Assembly (NCBI GenBank): GCA_002437815.1
Contig: DJRP01000026.1
Location: 100,214-156,866, forward strand
Source of the DNA: Collinsella sp. UBA6357
Lineage (GTDB): Bacteria; Actinomycetota; Coriobacteriia; Coriobacteriales; Coriobacteriaceae
Length of the DNA stretch: 56,653 bases
Direction of reading: 5' to 3'
The notes under the pieces were generated by a model. The model was not told the DNA's origin and searched no databases. It saw only the letters and a list, made by a program, of their open reading frames with translations. The translations under genes and the position numbers were made by a program. This document shows, piece by piece, positions 43,045 to 49,607 of this stretch. Each line of letters starts with the position of its first letter. The first letter of the stretch is position 1.

Positions 43045-43080
43045 CAAAAAAGGCCCTGACAAATGCCAAGGCCTTAAAAA
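43045..43080 (-). terminator. Terminator of tRNA-Ala
   Basis: Read leftward, AAGGCC pairs with GGCCTT around a 14-base loop and is followed by TTTTTTG. It lies about 10 bases after the tRNA body. Confidence 0.8.
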
Positions 43081-43088
43081 TTTAAGGG

Positions 43089-43161
43089 TGGAGACGAGGG
43101 GGATCGAACCCCTGACCTCTTGACTGCCAGTCAAGCGCTCTCCCAGCTGAGCTACGCCCCC
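43089..43161 (-). tRNA. tRNA-Ala(GGC)
   Basis: Acceptor GGGGGCG with CGTCTCC (two G-U pairs), anticodon arm CTTGA-CTGGCAG-TCAAG giving GGC, T arm AGGGG-TTCGATC-CCCCT, discriminator A. CCA is not encoded. Length 73. The prophage junction lies 36 bases upstream of its 5' end, so its original promoter region may have been displaced. Confidence 0.95.
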
Positions 43162-43196
43162 AAAAGAAGCCAGATATTGTCTGGCTGGGAATGCAA

Positions 43197-43230
43197 TGGT
43201 GGGCGATACAAGATTCGAACTTGTGACCCC
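43197..43230 (-). other. Prophage attachment site: 3' tRNA fragment
   Basis: Read leftward, this 34-base stretch is the 3' end of a tRNA: variable-loop remnant GGGGTC, T arm ACAAG-TTCGAAT-CTTGT, acceptor strand ATCGCCC, discriminator A and CCA. The matching 5' half (GGGCGAT acceptor, D and anticodon arms) is absent at the expected distance, so it is not a working gene. The CCA end faces the chromosome and the cut side faces the integrase, which is what an att junction looks like when a phage uses a tRNA 3' end. Confidence 0.8.
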
Positions 43231-43368
43231 ATCCGTGTGAATGAAGTATGCTCGGCATCGCCTTCAATGCACGAGGGACATATTAGGACAGGACGGCCAC
43301 TCTGTCCAGCAAAAACTTTTTCTTCTTAGCCAAAGCCTTCCAAGCCCGTAAACTTAGGCCATCAACTT

Positions 43369-43505
43369 TTGGTGTCCATTTGGTGTCCAAGTTTGGTGTC
43401 CAAGCGCAGGTCATCGGCGGTTTTGCATATATGCAAATTGAGCATCAGATTATCCAAAAGTCCTCCGGAGGGCATTCGAAAATTTTTTTAGATTAAGGGT
43501 GTCCA
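43369..43505 (+). repeat. Direct repeats of TTTGGTGTCCA between att and integrase
   Basis: GGTGTCCA occurs at 43371-43378, 43382-43389, 43395-43402 and 43498-43505. The first three share a T-rich left flank and lie 11 and 13 bases apart, about one helical turn. The position beside the attachment core suggests integrase arm-type sites. The whole 43162-43508 stretch has no gene; besides these repeats it holds the att fragment, an AGCCAGA/TCTGGCT hairpin (43168-43186) and the palindrome at 43422. Confidence 0.6.
43422..43437. promoter_or_regulatory. 16-bp perfect palindrome upstream of integrase
   Basis: TTTGCATATATGCAAA is fully self-complementary and lies 71 bases before the integrase ATG, next to the arm-like repeats. 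It is a candidate operator or an excisionase/host-factor site. No protein is assigned. Confidence 0.5.
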
Positions 43506-43508
43506 ATC

Positions 43509-44738
43509 ATGAAATTCGAGCATTATTCCAACGCAACACTCCGCAAACGTCCCAACCGTGGCTGGCAGGGGATCATCAAATATAAGGATGAGGACGGCAA
43601 GTGGCACTCCAAGTACCGAACGTTCTCGGAGTGCCGCCTCAAGCGCGATGCCGAGCATGAGCTTCGCGTCTGGCGAGAAGAAGAGGAGCTTGCCTGGACC
43701 GAGGGCAAAGCCAACCGAGTCTGCATCTCGCAAAACATAACGGAATATCTAACCCACTATATCGACATGCTCGAGAAGACCGGCGGCGCCGCACGCTCAA
43801 CCATCGCGGGCTACCGTTTCGTCCTCAAGCACATCCAGGAGCACCCTATCGGCTCAGTTCGCGTCAACGACCTCGATGCCGAGATCGCCGAGCAGTGGGT
43901 GTCTCAGCTCATCAAAGAGGGCAAATCGCCGGCAACCATCCGCAAGAGCTACAACGTCCTTCACGTTGGCATAAAGCACGCCGTGGAGACCCATAAGCTC
44001 CCCTACGACCCCATCGCCAACGTTCGCCTACCAAAGATCCCCAGGAAGCTCCCCAACGTTCTCGACGAAGGCCAGCGTGCTCGTTTGGTCATGTATCTCG
44101 ACACCATGCAGGTGACGCAACCCAACGTCGGTATCGCGCTCGCGCTCTATACCGGCATGCGCGAGGGAGAGATATGTGCCCTCAGATGGTCGGATATCGA
44201 TTTCAAGAACGCTTCCCTTATCGTGCAGAGGTCAATCGGAACAGACGGAAACGCCACCTTCGTAAAAGAGACCAAGACGTCCAGGTCCACGCGCGTCCTG
44301 CCCATCAGCGTCAATCTCAGCAGTCTCCTCGAGCGTCGCAGGCAGTTCATGCGAGAGGAGTGCGAGCGCGTCGGCCTCAGGTTCAGCGAATCAATGTATG
44401 TCATCGGCACCATCGTGGGCGGAGAGGACTCCTATATGCGCCCCAAGATGCTTTGGCGCAACTGGAAGATGCTCGCAAATTCCATGGGCTTTATCGGAAC
44501 TCAGGGCAAAGTCCCCACATTTCACGACCTCAGGCACACCTACGCCACAGCCGCCGTCGCAAGCGGGGCAGATATTAAAAGTGTCCAAGGGCTTCTTGGT
44601 CATGCGTCTGCAAGCACCACGTTGGATATCTACGCGGCCCACGATATCAATGCCATGAGACGTGCTGTAGCAGCAACGGAGAGTGCTATTCGAAATAAAA
44701 AGGAATGTAATACCGAGAAATCGGTAAGTGCCGCTTAA
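43509..44738 (+). CDS. Tyrosine recombinase (phage integrase)
   Basis: The 409-residue protein has an N-terminal arm-binding domain (Arg-Gly-Trp-Gln-Gly-Ile-Ile-Lys-Tyr-Lys), a SAM-like core-binding domain (about 75-165) and a C-terminal catalytic domain. Catalytic residues are R218, H339, R342, H365 and the nucleophile Y375 in Leu-Asp-Ile-Tyr. It integrates and excises the prophage at the adjacent tRNA-derived att site. The ribosome site is weak (AAGGGTG). It ends 86 bases before the next gene. Confidence 0.95.
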   Translation: MKFEHYSNATLRKRPNRGWQGIIKYKDEDGKWHSKYRTFSECRLKRDAEHELRVWREEEELAWTEGKANRVCISQNITEYLTHYIDMLEKTGGAARSTIAGYRFVLKHIQEHPIGSVRVNDLDAEIAEQWVSQLIKEGKSPATIRKSYNVLHVGIKHAVETHKLPYDPIANVRLPKIPRKLPNVLDEGQRARLVMYLDTMQVTQPNVGIALALYTGMREGEICALRWSDIDFKNASLIVQRSIGTDGNATFVKETKTSRSTRVLPISVNLSSLLERRRQFMREECERVGLRFSESMYVIGTIVGGEDSYMRPKMLWRNWKMLANSMGFIGTQGKVPTFHDLRHTYATAAVASGADIKSVQGLLGHASASTTLDIYAAHDINAMRRAVAATESAIRNKKECNTEKSVSAA

Positions 44739-44784
44739 CGAATAATTGTTGTTCAACATCTGGCACACAGGTAGATTTGACGGG

Positions 44785-44809
44785 GCGGGCATGATATATC
44801 GGTGCCCGC
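44785..44809. promoter_or_regulatory. Inverted repeat before the unknown early gene
   Basis: GCGGGCA (44785-44791) and TGCCCGC (44803-44809) are a perfect 7-bp inverted repeat with an 11-base centre, ending 15 bases before the ATG at 44825. TTGACG lies just upstream. It could be an operator for self-control, a terminator of int, or a hairpin masking the ribosome site. Confidence 0.5.
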
Positions 44810-44824
44810 GTCGAGGGGATACAT

Positions 44825-45592
44825 ATGAATAACGACACTCCCTCTCTGGACAGCTGGGTATTCGAGGATATCGAGACTGCCCTGAGAGCCTACGCCGAAT
44901 CTATCAATGTCGTTTACGACAAAACCCATCCGGTCGCATGTCTTCCGGAGGGGTCCACGCAATTCGCCCTGAGACAATTGGGGATGACCTACGCAGACGT
45001 CGCAAACATGGTCTCGACGGGCTATCAAACGGTTGCGGGTTGGTTCAATGTGAAGAGAAATCCGGCCCGGTCAACCGTCCGATGCTGCATCTACCCCGTT
45101 CTTTGCGAGGCATGCCGACGTTCGATGTCAATACATATCGATTCAGATGATCAGAGAAGACTCGTCGAGCATCGCGTATTCCTCTTATTGACAACCGGGT
45201 CGACCGATACGCCCGAGGAAATCCAATTGATACTCGATCAAGCCCGCGAGCGTTTTCACCGTTCCGCTTTGATATATGCGGCGAGGACCCTCAATAACAG
45301 CGACCTCACTTCGATCGCGCACAGTGCGCTTGGGTTTCTCGCGCTCAATCATGGCAACGGCGAATATGATTCCTCCATCAACTGGGAAATCGCTCGTGAC
45401 AGCAATCTAATAACTATGAGGGGAGCCGAGCTCGAAGCATCTACACAAGCTGAAAGTTTCGATCGCGCGACCAGCATCATCGATCGAGAGTCTTGGACAA
45501 AAGGCCTCGAAACGCTCAGCCTGGAGCAGCTCAAAGCCTGCGCCAAGGAAATCGAAGACGCAATCCAAGAGAAAGAACAGGCGGTTACCTAG
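44825..45592 (+). CDS. Unknown prophage protein with HTH-like segment
   Basis: The 255-residue protein is not recognised. Residues about 45-85 (Ala-Leu-Arg-Gln-Leu-Gly-Met-Thr-Tyr-Ala-Asp-Val-Ala-Asn-Met-Val, then Gln-Thr-Val-Ala-Gly-Trp-Phe) look like a helix-turn-helix. Cys residues in Cys-Glu-Ala-Cys-Arg-Arg and a helical C-terminal half with an acidic, Lys/Glu-rich end follow. GAGGGG precedes the ATG. Its place beside the integrase on the early strand, with an inverted repeat in front, suggests a lysogeny regulator, but an accessory or defence gene is equally possible. Confidence 0.6.
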   Translation: MNNDTPSLDSWVFEDIETALRAYAESINVVYDKTHPVACLPEGSTQFALRQLGMTYADVANMVSTGYQTVAGWFNVKRNPARSTVRCCIYPVLCEACRRSMSIHIDSDDQRRLVEHRVFLLLTTGSTDTPEEIQLILDQARERFHRSALIYAARTLNNSDLTSIAHSALGFLALNHGNGEYDSSINWEIARDSNLITMRGAELEASTQAESFDRATSIIDRESWTKGLETLSLEQLKACAKEIEDAIQEKEQAVT

Positions 45593-45606
45593 ACTTTCCA
45601 ACAGCA

Positions 45607-45648
45607 AAAACGCGCCATTGGGCTTTTTAAGGGCCCAGGACGCGTTTT
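45607..45648. terminator. Bidirectional terminator between early gene and late lysis genes
   Basis: AAAACGCG (45607-45614) and CGCGTTTT (45641-45648) form the outer stem. An inner TGGGC/GCCCA stem stacks on it. A/T tracts on both sides allow it to stop the rightward early gene and the leftward endolysin transcript. Confidence 0.8.
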
Positions 45649-45698
45649 GCCATTGAAAAGTCGTGCACCGGCGCTCTATCCCCGTATCGGTCTGAGGC

Positions 45699-46682
45699 CT
45701 AACTCAACAGCTCATTCACCCGTCGCTGCACCTCGTCATAGCGTGCCCCAAGGGCACTCTTGCGCGCGGCCCCGGCGCCGTATTCCCCACGGATCACGGC
45801 GCGCGCCACCGCGTCAACGTCAAAGCTATCATTGATCTGCACCAGATAGTCATCGGCCTCAGCCTTACCAGTCGGTTTACCCACCGCCACATAGACCTTG
45901 CGCCCGTCGCGATCGAAGCGTCCCCAGATCCATCCATCCGCGCTCTTATACCAAGCGTCCAATACGACAGTCTCATTCAACTTCAAGCAGCCCAACACGC
46001 GTCCACTCAAAGCCGGCATATCGCGCACGTTCAAAGCGCTTACCGCGCATCGGTACGTACCGCCGGCAAAAGCCGAAGAGCCCGCAACAAAGCCCGTCGC
46101 CCCGTTCATCTTCGCGGCAACTTCCTTTTTGAACTGATTCCAGCTGCGTCCGTAGGTCGCAAAGTAAGCGTCAGGATCGGTGTGATCCGTTCCGCCCCAG
46201 CGCAGACGGCATTCATTATGAGACAGCAAGGCCGTAATCCCCCAGCCTCGACTGCGCAAGTAATCCGCACACCAAGCCACCACTTCATCCCATTGTTTCT
46301 CGAATGTCGCAGCATCGGTAGCATGGGCCAATTCAATCCCAACGCACTTAGAGTTAGCCGCCCCCACGTGCCAGGCAACCGCATTGTCAGCCTGTGTGTG
46401 ATACACAACAGAACCATCGAGCTCGGCAATATAGTGCGTCATACACACCCAGGAGGCGTTGCGCCTCCAGTACTCGACATGGTTCGCCGCACTCGCCCCA
46501 GGATTCGCTGTCTCGTGAACCACCAGATAGCTCGGGGACATCGTGCCATGCCCCTGGGCCACGATCGCCTCTCGACTCTCGTACGCCTGCGCCGACACGG
46601 CAAACGCCATGGTCAGCGCCAGCACGAGAGTCAAAATACCCACTTTTTTGAGCTTTAAAAACCCCACCTTTTTGTACTTCAT
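45699..46682 (-). CDS. Prophage endolysin: secreted amidase with SH3-like and Cpl-7 domains
   Basis: The 327-residue protein has an N-terminal Sec signal (Lys-rich start, hydrophobic core 15-28, Ala-Gln-Ala at 31-33). The amidase_2 domain (about 45-200) has zinc-type residues H56 in Val-Val-His-Glu-Thr, a later Asp-His-Thr-Asp-Pro-Asp site and Glu117. An SH3b-like domain (about 210-265) and a C-terminal Cpl-7-type (CW_7) wall-binding motif, Val-Ala-Arg-Ala-Val-Ile-Arg-Gly-Glu-Tyr-Gly, follow. It cleaves the bond between N-acetylmuramic acid and L-alanine. The ATG at 46682 gives the signal peptide; the frame opens at 46751. Confidence 0.88.
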   Translation of the reverse strand: MKYKKVGFLKLKKVGILTLVLALTMAFAVSAQAYESREAIVAQGHGTMSPSYLVVHETANPGASAANHVEYWRRNASWVCMTHYIAELDGSVVYHTQADNAVAWHVGAANSKCVGIELAHATDAATFEKQWDEVVAWCADYLRSRGWGITALLSHNECRLRWGGTDHTDPDAYFATYGRSWNQFKKEVAAKMNGATGFVAGSSAFAGGTYRCAVSALNVRDMPALSGRVLGCLKLNETVVLDAWYKSADGWIWGRFDRDGRKVYVAVGKPTGKAEADDYLVQINDSFDVDAVARAVIRGEYGAGAARKSALGARYDEVQRRVNELLS

Positions 46683-46754
46683 AAACCCCCTCACAAAGAC
46701 AAAGGCGCCGCAGCCAAACCAGCCGCAGCGCCCATGAGATAGACGGATCACCTC

Positions 46755-46967
46755 CTAATCGGAAACTACAGAGCCCGAGTCAAGCTCCGCCATGATCGGT
46801 GAAAGGATCGCCATGACCAGCGCAACGACAAACGCGCGCGCAGCCGGATCCATGGCGCACTCGCCGAAGATCAGGTCGACGTTGGCGATGATCACGCCAA
46901 GCACACCCTGGACGATGGTTCGCGCCAATCGCCATTCCCAATCATTTGAATGCAGAAAGAGGTCCAT
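46755..46967 (-). CDS. Holin candidate
   Basis: The 70-residue protein has one or two hydrophobic helices (about 15-35 and 45-60) and short charged ends. No sequence family is certain. It sits between a TM/coiled-coil gene and the endolysin, the usual holin place, and starts directly at the end of the preceding gene. Confidence 0.65.
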   Translation of the reverse strand: MDLFLHSNDWEWRLARTIVQGVLGVIIANVDLIFGECAMDPAARAFVVALVMAILSPIMAELDSGSVVSD

Positions 46968-47219
46968 CTAGCCCTTCCTCTCCTCGAGCGACTCAATGTC
47001 GCGTTTCACGACGGCCATATCCTGTTCAAGCTGATAGGTACGTTCGATAAGTGTGTTGTGCTTCTCAACCCGCTTAGACAAAAGGTCGATCTTGAGCTCC
47101 ATCACCGCACGGCTGCGCGAGTTGGAAGCAAGCACGCCCACCAGGGTCACCACGCCCCCAATAAGGGCAACAGCAATAGATTCCAAGCGACCTCCCAACG
47201 TCTCAACTGCTGAAAACAT
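46968..47219 (-). CDS. XhlA-like phage protein with TM helix and coiled coil
   Basis: The 83-residue protein has a membrane helix at about 14-32 and a coiled coil at about 40-80 with Val-Glu-Lys-His-Asn-Thr-Leu-Ile-Glu-Arg-Thr-Tyr and Asp-Met-Ala-Val-Val-Lys, typical of haemolysin XhlA-type lysis helpers. The order helix-first is the reverse of classic XhlA. The stop abuts the holin candidate. Confidence 0.7.
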   Translation of the reverse strand: MFSAVETLGGRLESIAVALIGGVVTLVGVLASNSRSRAVMELKIDLLSKRVEKHNTLIERTYQLEQDMAVVKRDIESLEERKG

Positions 47220-47287
47220 TCTCCGGGGCGGTCACAAATCGATTTTATTGTTCAACAAATGAAACAAAAGCGCAGACCATTCACCGA

Positions 47288-47316
47288 TTGGGTCGAGGAG
47301 GTCAGCAAGCAATAAT
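47288..47316 (+). promoter_or_regulatory. Promoter of the lipoprotein gene
   Basis: TTGGGT (47288-47293) and AATAAT (47311-47316) have 17-base spacing. It lies 50 bases before the lipoprotein ATG and on the strand opposite the late genes, so the gene can be expressed in the lysogen. Confidence 0.6.
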
Positions 47317-47365
47317 CCAGGGGGTGGTAGCCTTTTTGTCGTCGGGATATAGGAAAGGAGACGTC

Positions 47366-48154
47366 ATGAAGAAACGTCTAACCGTATTATTCGCATGCCT
47401 TATAGCCGTAATCGGGTTGTCGGCCTGCTCGAGCTCAAAGTCTGAGGAGCCTAAATACGTGGACGACACCGCCATGGAGACGATCGCCAAGGGATTTGAA
47501 ACCCGATCGGACGTCATCACCGAGATGGAGCAGAATGGTGAAGACACTCAGTCGAACAAAAATCTCAAGAAGATGATCAATGCCGAGCTCGATGTCGATA
47601 AAGAGCTGACCGATGCCAAATTCAAAGATAGCAAGATGCAGGAGGATGTACTGTCCTACATCAATTCGCTTCAGGGACAGCTTGATGTCGTAAACAATAA
47701 CTCCAGCTCAAACGATACCTTCTACCAGGAATGGCAAGAGGCCTACGATACGCGCAGTTCGGCTCTGAAGGTTCTTGTCGACAAGTACAGCCTCAAGGTC
47801 TCCGATAAGTACAAAGACGATTTCGACGAGCTGATCGCAAACGGCACGGCAGCAACGAAAAAAGCCGACCAACAAGAAGGGCTCGTCAACAACTTCAACA
47901 ACCTAACCTGGGATGTTGAAGACGATGGCTATGGCAATATGACGTACTCGGCCGTTGTCGAAAACACCACCCAATACAACTATAAAAATGTCAATCTCAC
48001 GCTCGGTCTTTACGACGGAGATGGCGTAAGACAAGACGAGGCATATGCTCAAACCAACTCATGGGCCCCAGGCGAGAAAGTTCGTTTCGAAGCATACGGC
48101 AGCATAAGCCCGGCATCCATTAAGGTCGAGCCGACTTACTACGAAGCAGAATAA
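47366..48154 (+). CDS. Prophage-encoded lipoprotein (moron candidate)
   Basis: The 262-residue protein has a lipoprotein signal with lipobox Leu-Ser-Ala-Cys21, a helical middle region rich in Asp/Lys/Asn, and a C-terminal beta domain of about 80 residues resembling FxLYD domains (Val-Val-Glu-Asn-Thr-Thr, Val-Asn-Leu-Thr-Leu-Gly-Leu-Tyr-Asp, Trp-Ala-Pro-Gly-Glu-Lys-Val). It should be anchored on the outer face of the membrane. AAAGGAG lies 5 bases before the ATG. It lies against the late-gene strand with its own promoter and terminator. Possible roles are superinfection exclusion or host fitness; neither is shown. Confidence 0.8.
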   Translation: MKKRLTVLFACLIAVIGLSACSSSKSEEPKYVDDTAMETIAKGFETRSDVITEMEQNGEDTQSNKNLKKMINAELDVDKELTDAKFKDSKMQEDVLSYINSLQGQLDVVNNNSSSNDTFYQEWQEAYDTRSSALKVLVDKYSLKVSDKYKDDFDELIANGTAATKKADQQEGLVNNFNNLTWDVEDDGYGNMTYSAVVENTTQYNYKNVNLTLGLYDGDGVRQDEAYAQTNSWAPGEKVRFEAYGSISPASIKVEPTYYEAE

Positions 48155-48182
48155 GCCGCAAATACAAGCGATCAAGATTGCA

Positions 48183-48210
48183 GCCCCGCCCACCAGGACG
48201 GGGCATTTTC
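48183..48210 (+). terminator. Terminator of the lipoprotein gene
   Basis: GCCCCG (48183-48188) and CGGGGC (48199-48204) flank a 10-base loop, followed by ATTTTC, 28 bases after the stop. Confidence 0.7.
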
Positions 48211-48218
48211 ATGCCATA

Positions 48219-49607
48219 TCACCCCGCTGTCAAATACCCCGGGGTATCGTAGGTGTCCACAATAGCCATGGCACCCGTGACCTTCTTTGCGTCAAAGATC
48301 GTCCCCGCGCCACCTGTCAGCGACCTGCATCCTTTAAACGTTTGATAGCCCGCCGAAGAGCTCCAGTTCACTCCAACAGGCAGCTTCCAGCCAGCATCCA
48401 CCGTAATCACACTCAGCTGAGAACAATCGCCAAAGGCGACCGACAGATCACGCAGCCCAGACGGATCGATTCCCCTCAAATCGAGATTCGGCAACTGCCA
48501 GCACTGATTGAACGCATAGGTCATTTCGCCCACACGGCGCAAGTTCCCCAGACCTTCCACCGCTTCCATATATTTGCAGCCATAGAACCAATAATCCATG
48601 TTCCATATAAGGTCGTCGGGCATTTCCATTGAGCGCATGCGAGCGGTCTTTACATCACTCGACGAAGAACCCCAAGCCGTGCACCTGATCGCTTTATACC
48701 GCGCCTGCGCGCAGATTGGGCACGACTCCACAACCTTTCGACCGTCATCGGGCAAATCCGGTCCAATCTCGACAGAGCCATCATCGAACAGAGCACTCCA
48801 AACCCAAAAGCGCTTGTCTCGTTCCCCCTCATGGCACAGCACGCCTTTCTCATCAAACCCAAAAGCCGTCTTCTTCTCAGAAGAACCGGGGCAATAGAAA
48901 CTTTCACCCACAAGACGAGCGCAAGATGAAAAGGCCCCCATAACGTTCGAGATAGCGCTGTTGTCGAACGACTCGGCAAATATGGAACGAAGCGAGCCGC
49001 ACCCGCTGAACGTATAGGAGAAATCGGCGACACCGGAAAGGTTCTCGAATCCTCGAACCTCCTCGAGCCCGGACATTCCCTCAAACCAGTATCGGCAGCT
49101 GCTAATGTCGGCAGCAGCAAGAGAAGTGTCGATCTGGGCCCGGCCAACACGCAGGCGCGAAGCATACCAAGGACGGTCTTTCAGCGCGTTGTATCCGGTG
49201 GCGGAAATCTCCCACACACCGTCACGTTTTCCGTGCCCCAAAGGTACCGAACTCAGGTAGCCCATCCAAAACAGACCATCTTCAAAAAGGATGGCTCGGG
49301 GCTCGTCTACCGCAGAAAAAGTAAGGGAGAGAATAGCGGCAGCCATGGCATCAGGGCGATAGCGTTCGGTCAGGCCGTTTTTCGAGCGGATCGCATCGGC
49401 AAGATCAGCAAACACATCCATCGAGACAATGCCGCTGGCAATTTCGGGATATTCGACCGCGAGAGCTTCGCCAGTTTTGCTCCCATCAAGGACATCGACG
49501 GCTGACGCTAGTTCGGCAGGCTTAAATCGTAACGAGCTGCCGCTCTGCATCCTTATGGCGTTTCCGATATCGACCAGGATCTTCGTCGATATCGTACCAA
49601 AGCTCAC
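48219..49607 (-). CDS. Tail-tip protein with BspA/DUF285-type repeats
   Basis: The 462-residue protein begins with two related helical units (about 8-40 and 66-95), each with an Ile-Gly/Ala-Asn/Asp-Ala-Ile-Arg core followed by Ser-Gly or Asn-Gly and an Arg-Phe/Tyr-x-Pro segment, as in phage tail proteins of gut Gram-positives. The rest is built from repeats with Phe-x-Gly-Cys-x-x-Leu patterns. The end Leu-Thr-Gly-Gly-Ala-Gly-Thr, Thr-Pro-Gly-Tyr-Leu-Thr is the usual finish of BspA-like DUF285 surface proteins. A GTG start overlaps the stop of the collagen-like gene (GTGA). A receptor-binding role is likely from position. Confidence 0.78.
   Translation of the reverse strand: MSFGTISTKILVDIGNAIRMQSGSSLRFKPAELASAVDVLDGSKTGEALAVEYPEIASGIVSMDVFADLADAIRSKNGLTERYRPDAMAAAILSLTFSAVDEPRAILFEDGLFWMGYLSSVPLGHGKRDGVWEISATGYNALKDRPWYASRLRVGRAQIDTSLAAADISSCRYWFEGMSGLEEVRGFENLSGVADFSYTFSGCGSLRSIFAESFDNSAISNVMGAFSSCARLVGESFYCPGSSEKKTAFGFDEKGVLCHEGERDKRFWVWSALFDDGSVEIGPDLPDDGRKVVESCPICAQARYKAIRCTAWGSSSSDVKTARMRSMEMPDDLIWNMDYWFYGCKYMEAVEGLGNLRRVGEMTYAFNQCWQLPNLDLRGIDPSGLRDLSVAFGDCSQLSVITVDAGWKLPVGVNWSSSAGYQTFKGCRSLTGGAGTIFDAKKVTGAMAIVDTYDTPGYLTAG

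Noticed and set aside
41819..43123. 434-codon rightward frame opposite the ABC-F gene
   Set aside because: Antisense of a clear twin ABC ATPase; the apparent protein has no recognisable motifs and runs into the tRNA.
43168..43186. AGCCAGA/TCTGGCT hairpin as a full tRNA terminator or riboswitch
   Set aside because: Short stem with only a weak T-rich tail; it is probably spacer between the two ancestral tRNA genes.
43197..43290. Complete second tRNA gene
   Set aside because: Only the T arm and 3' acceptor half can be folded; the distance to a GGCGAT-like 5' strand is too short for D and anticodon arms.
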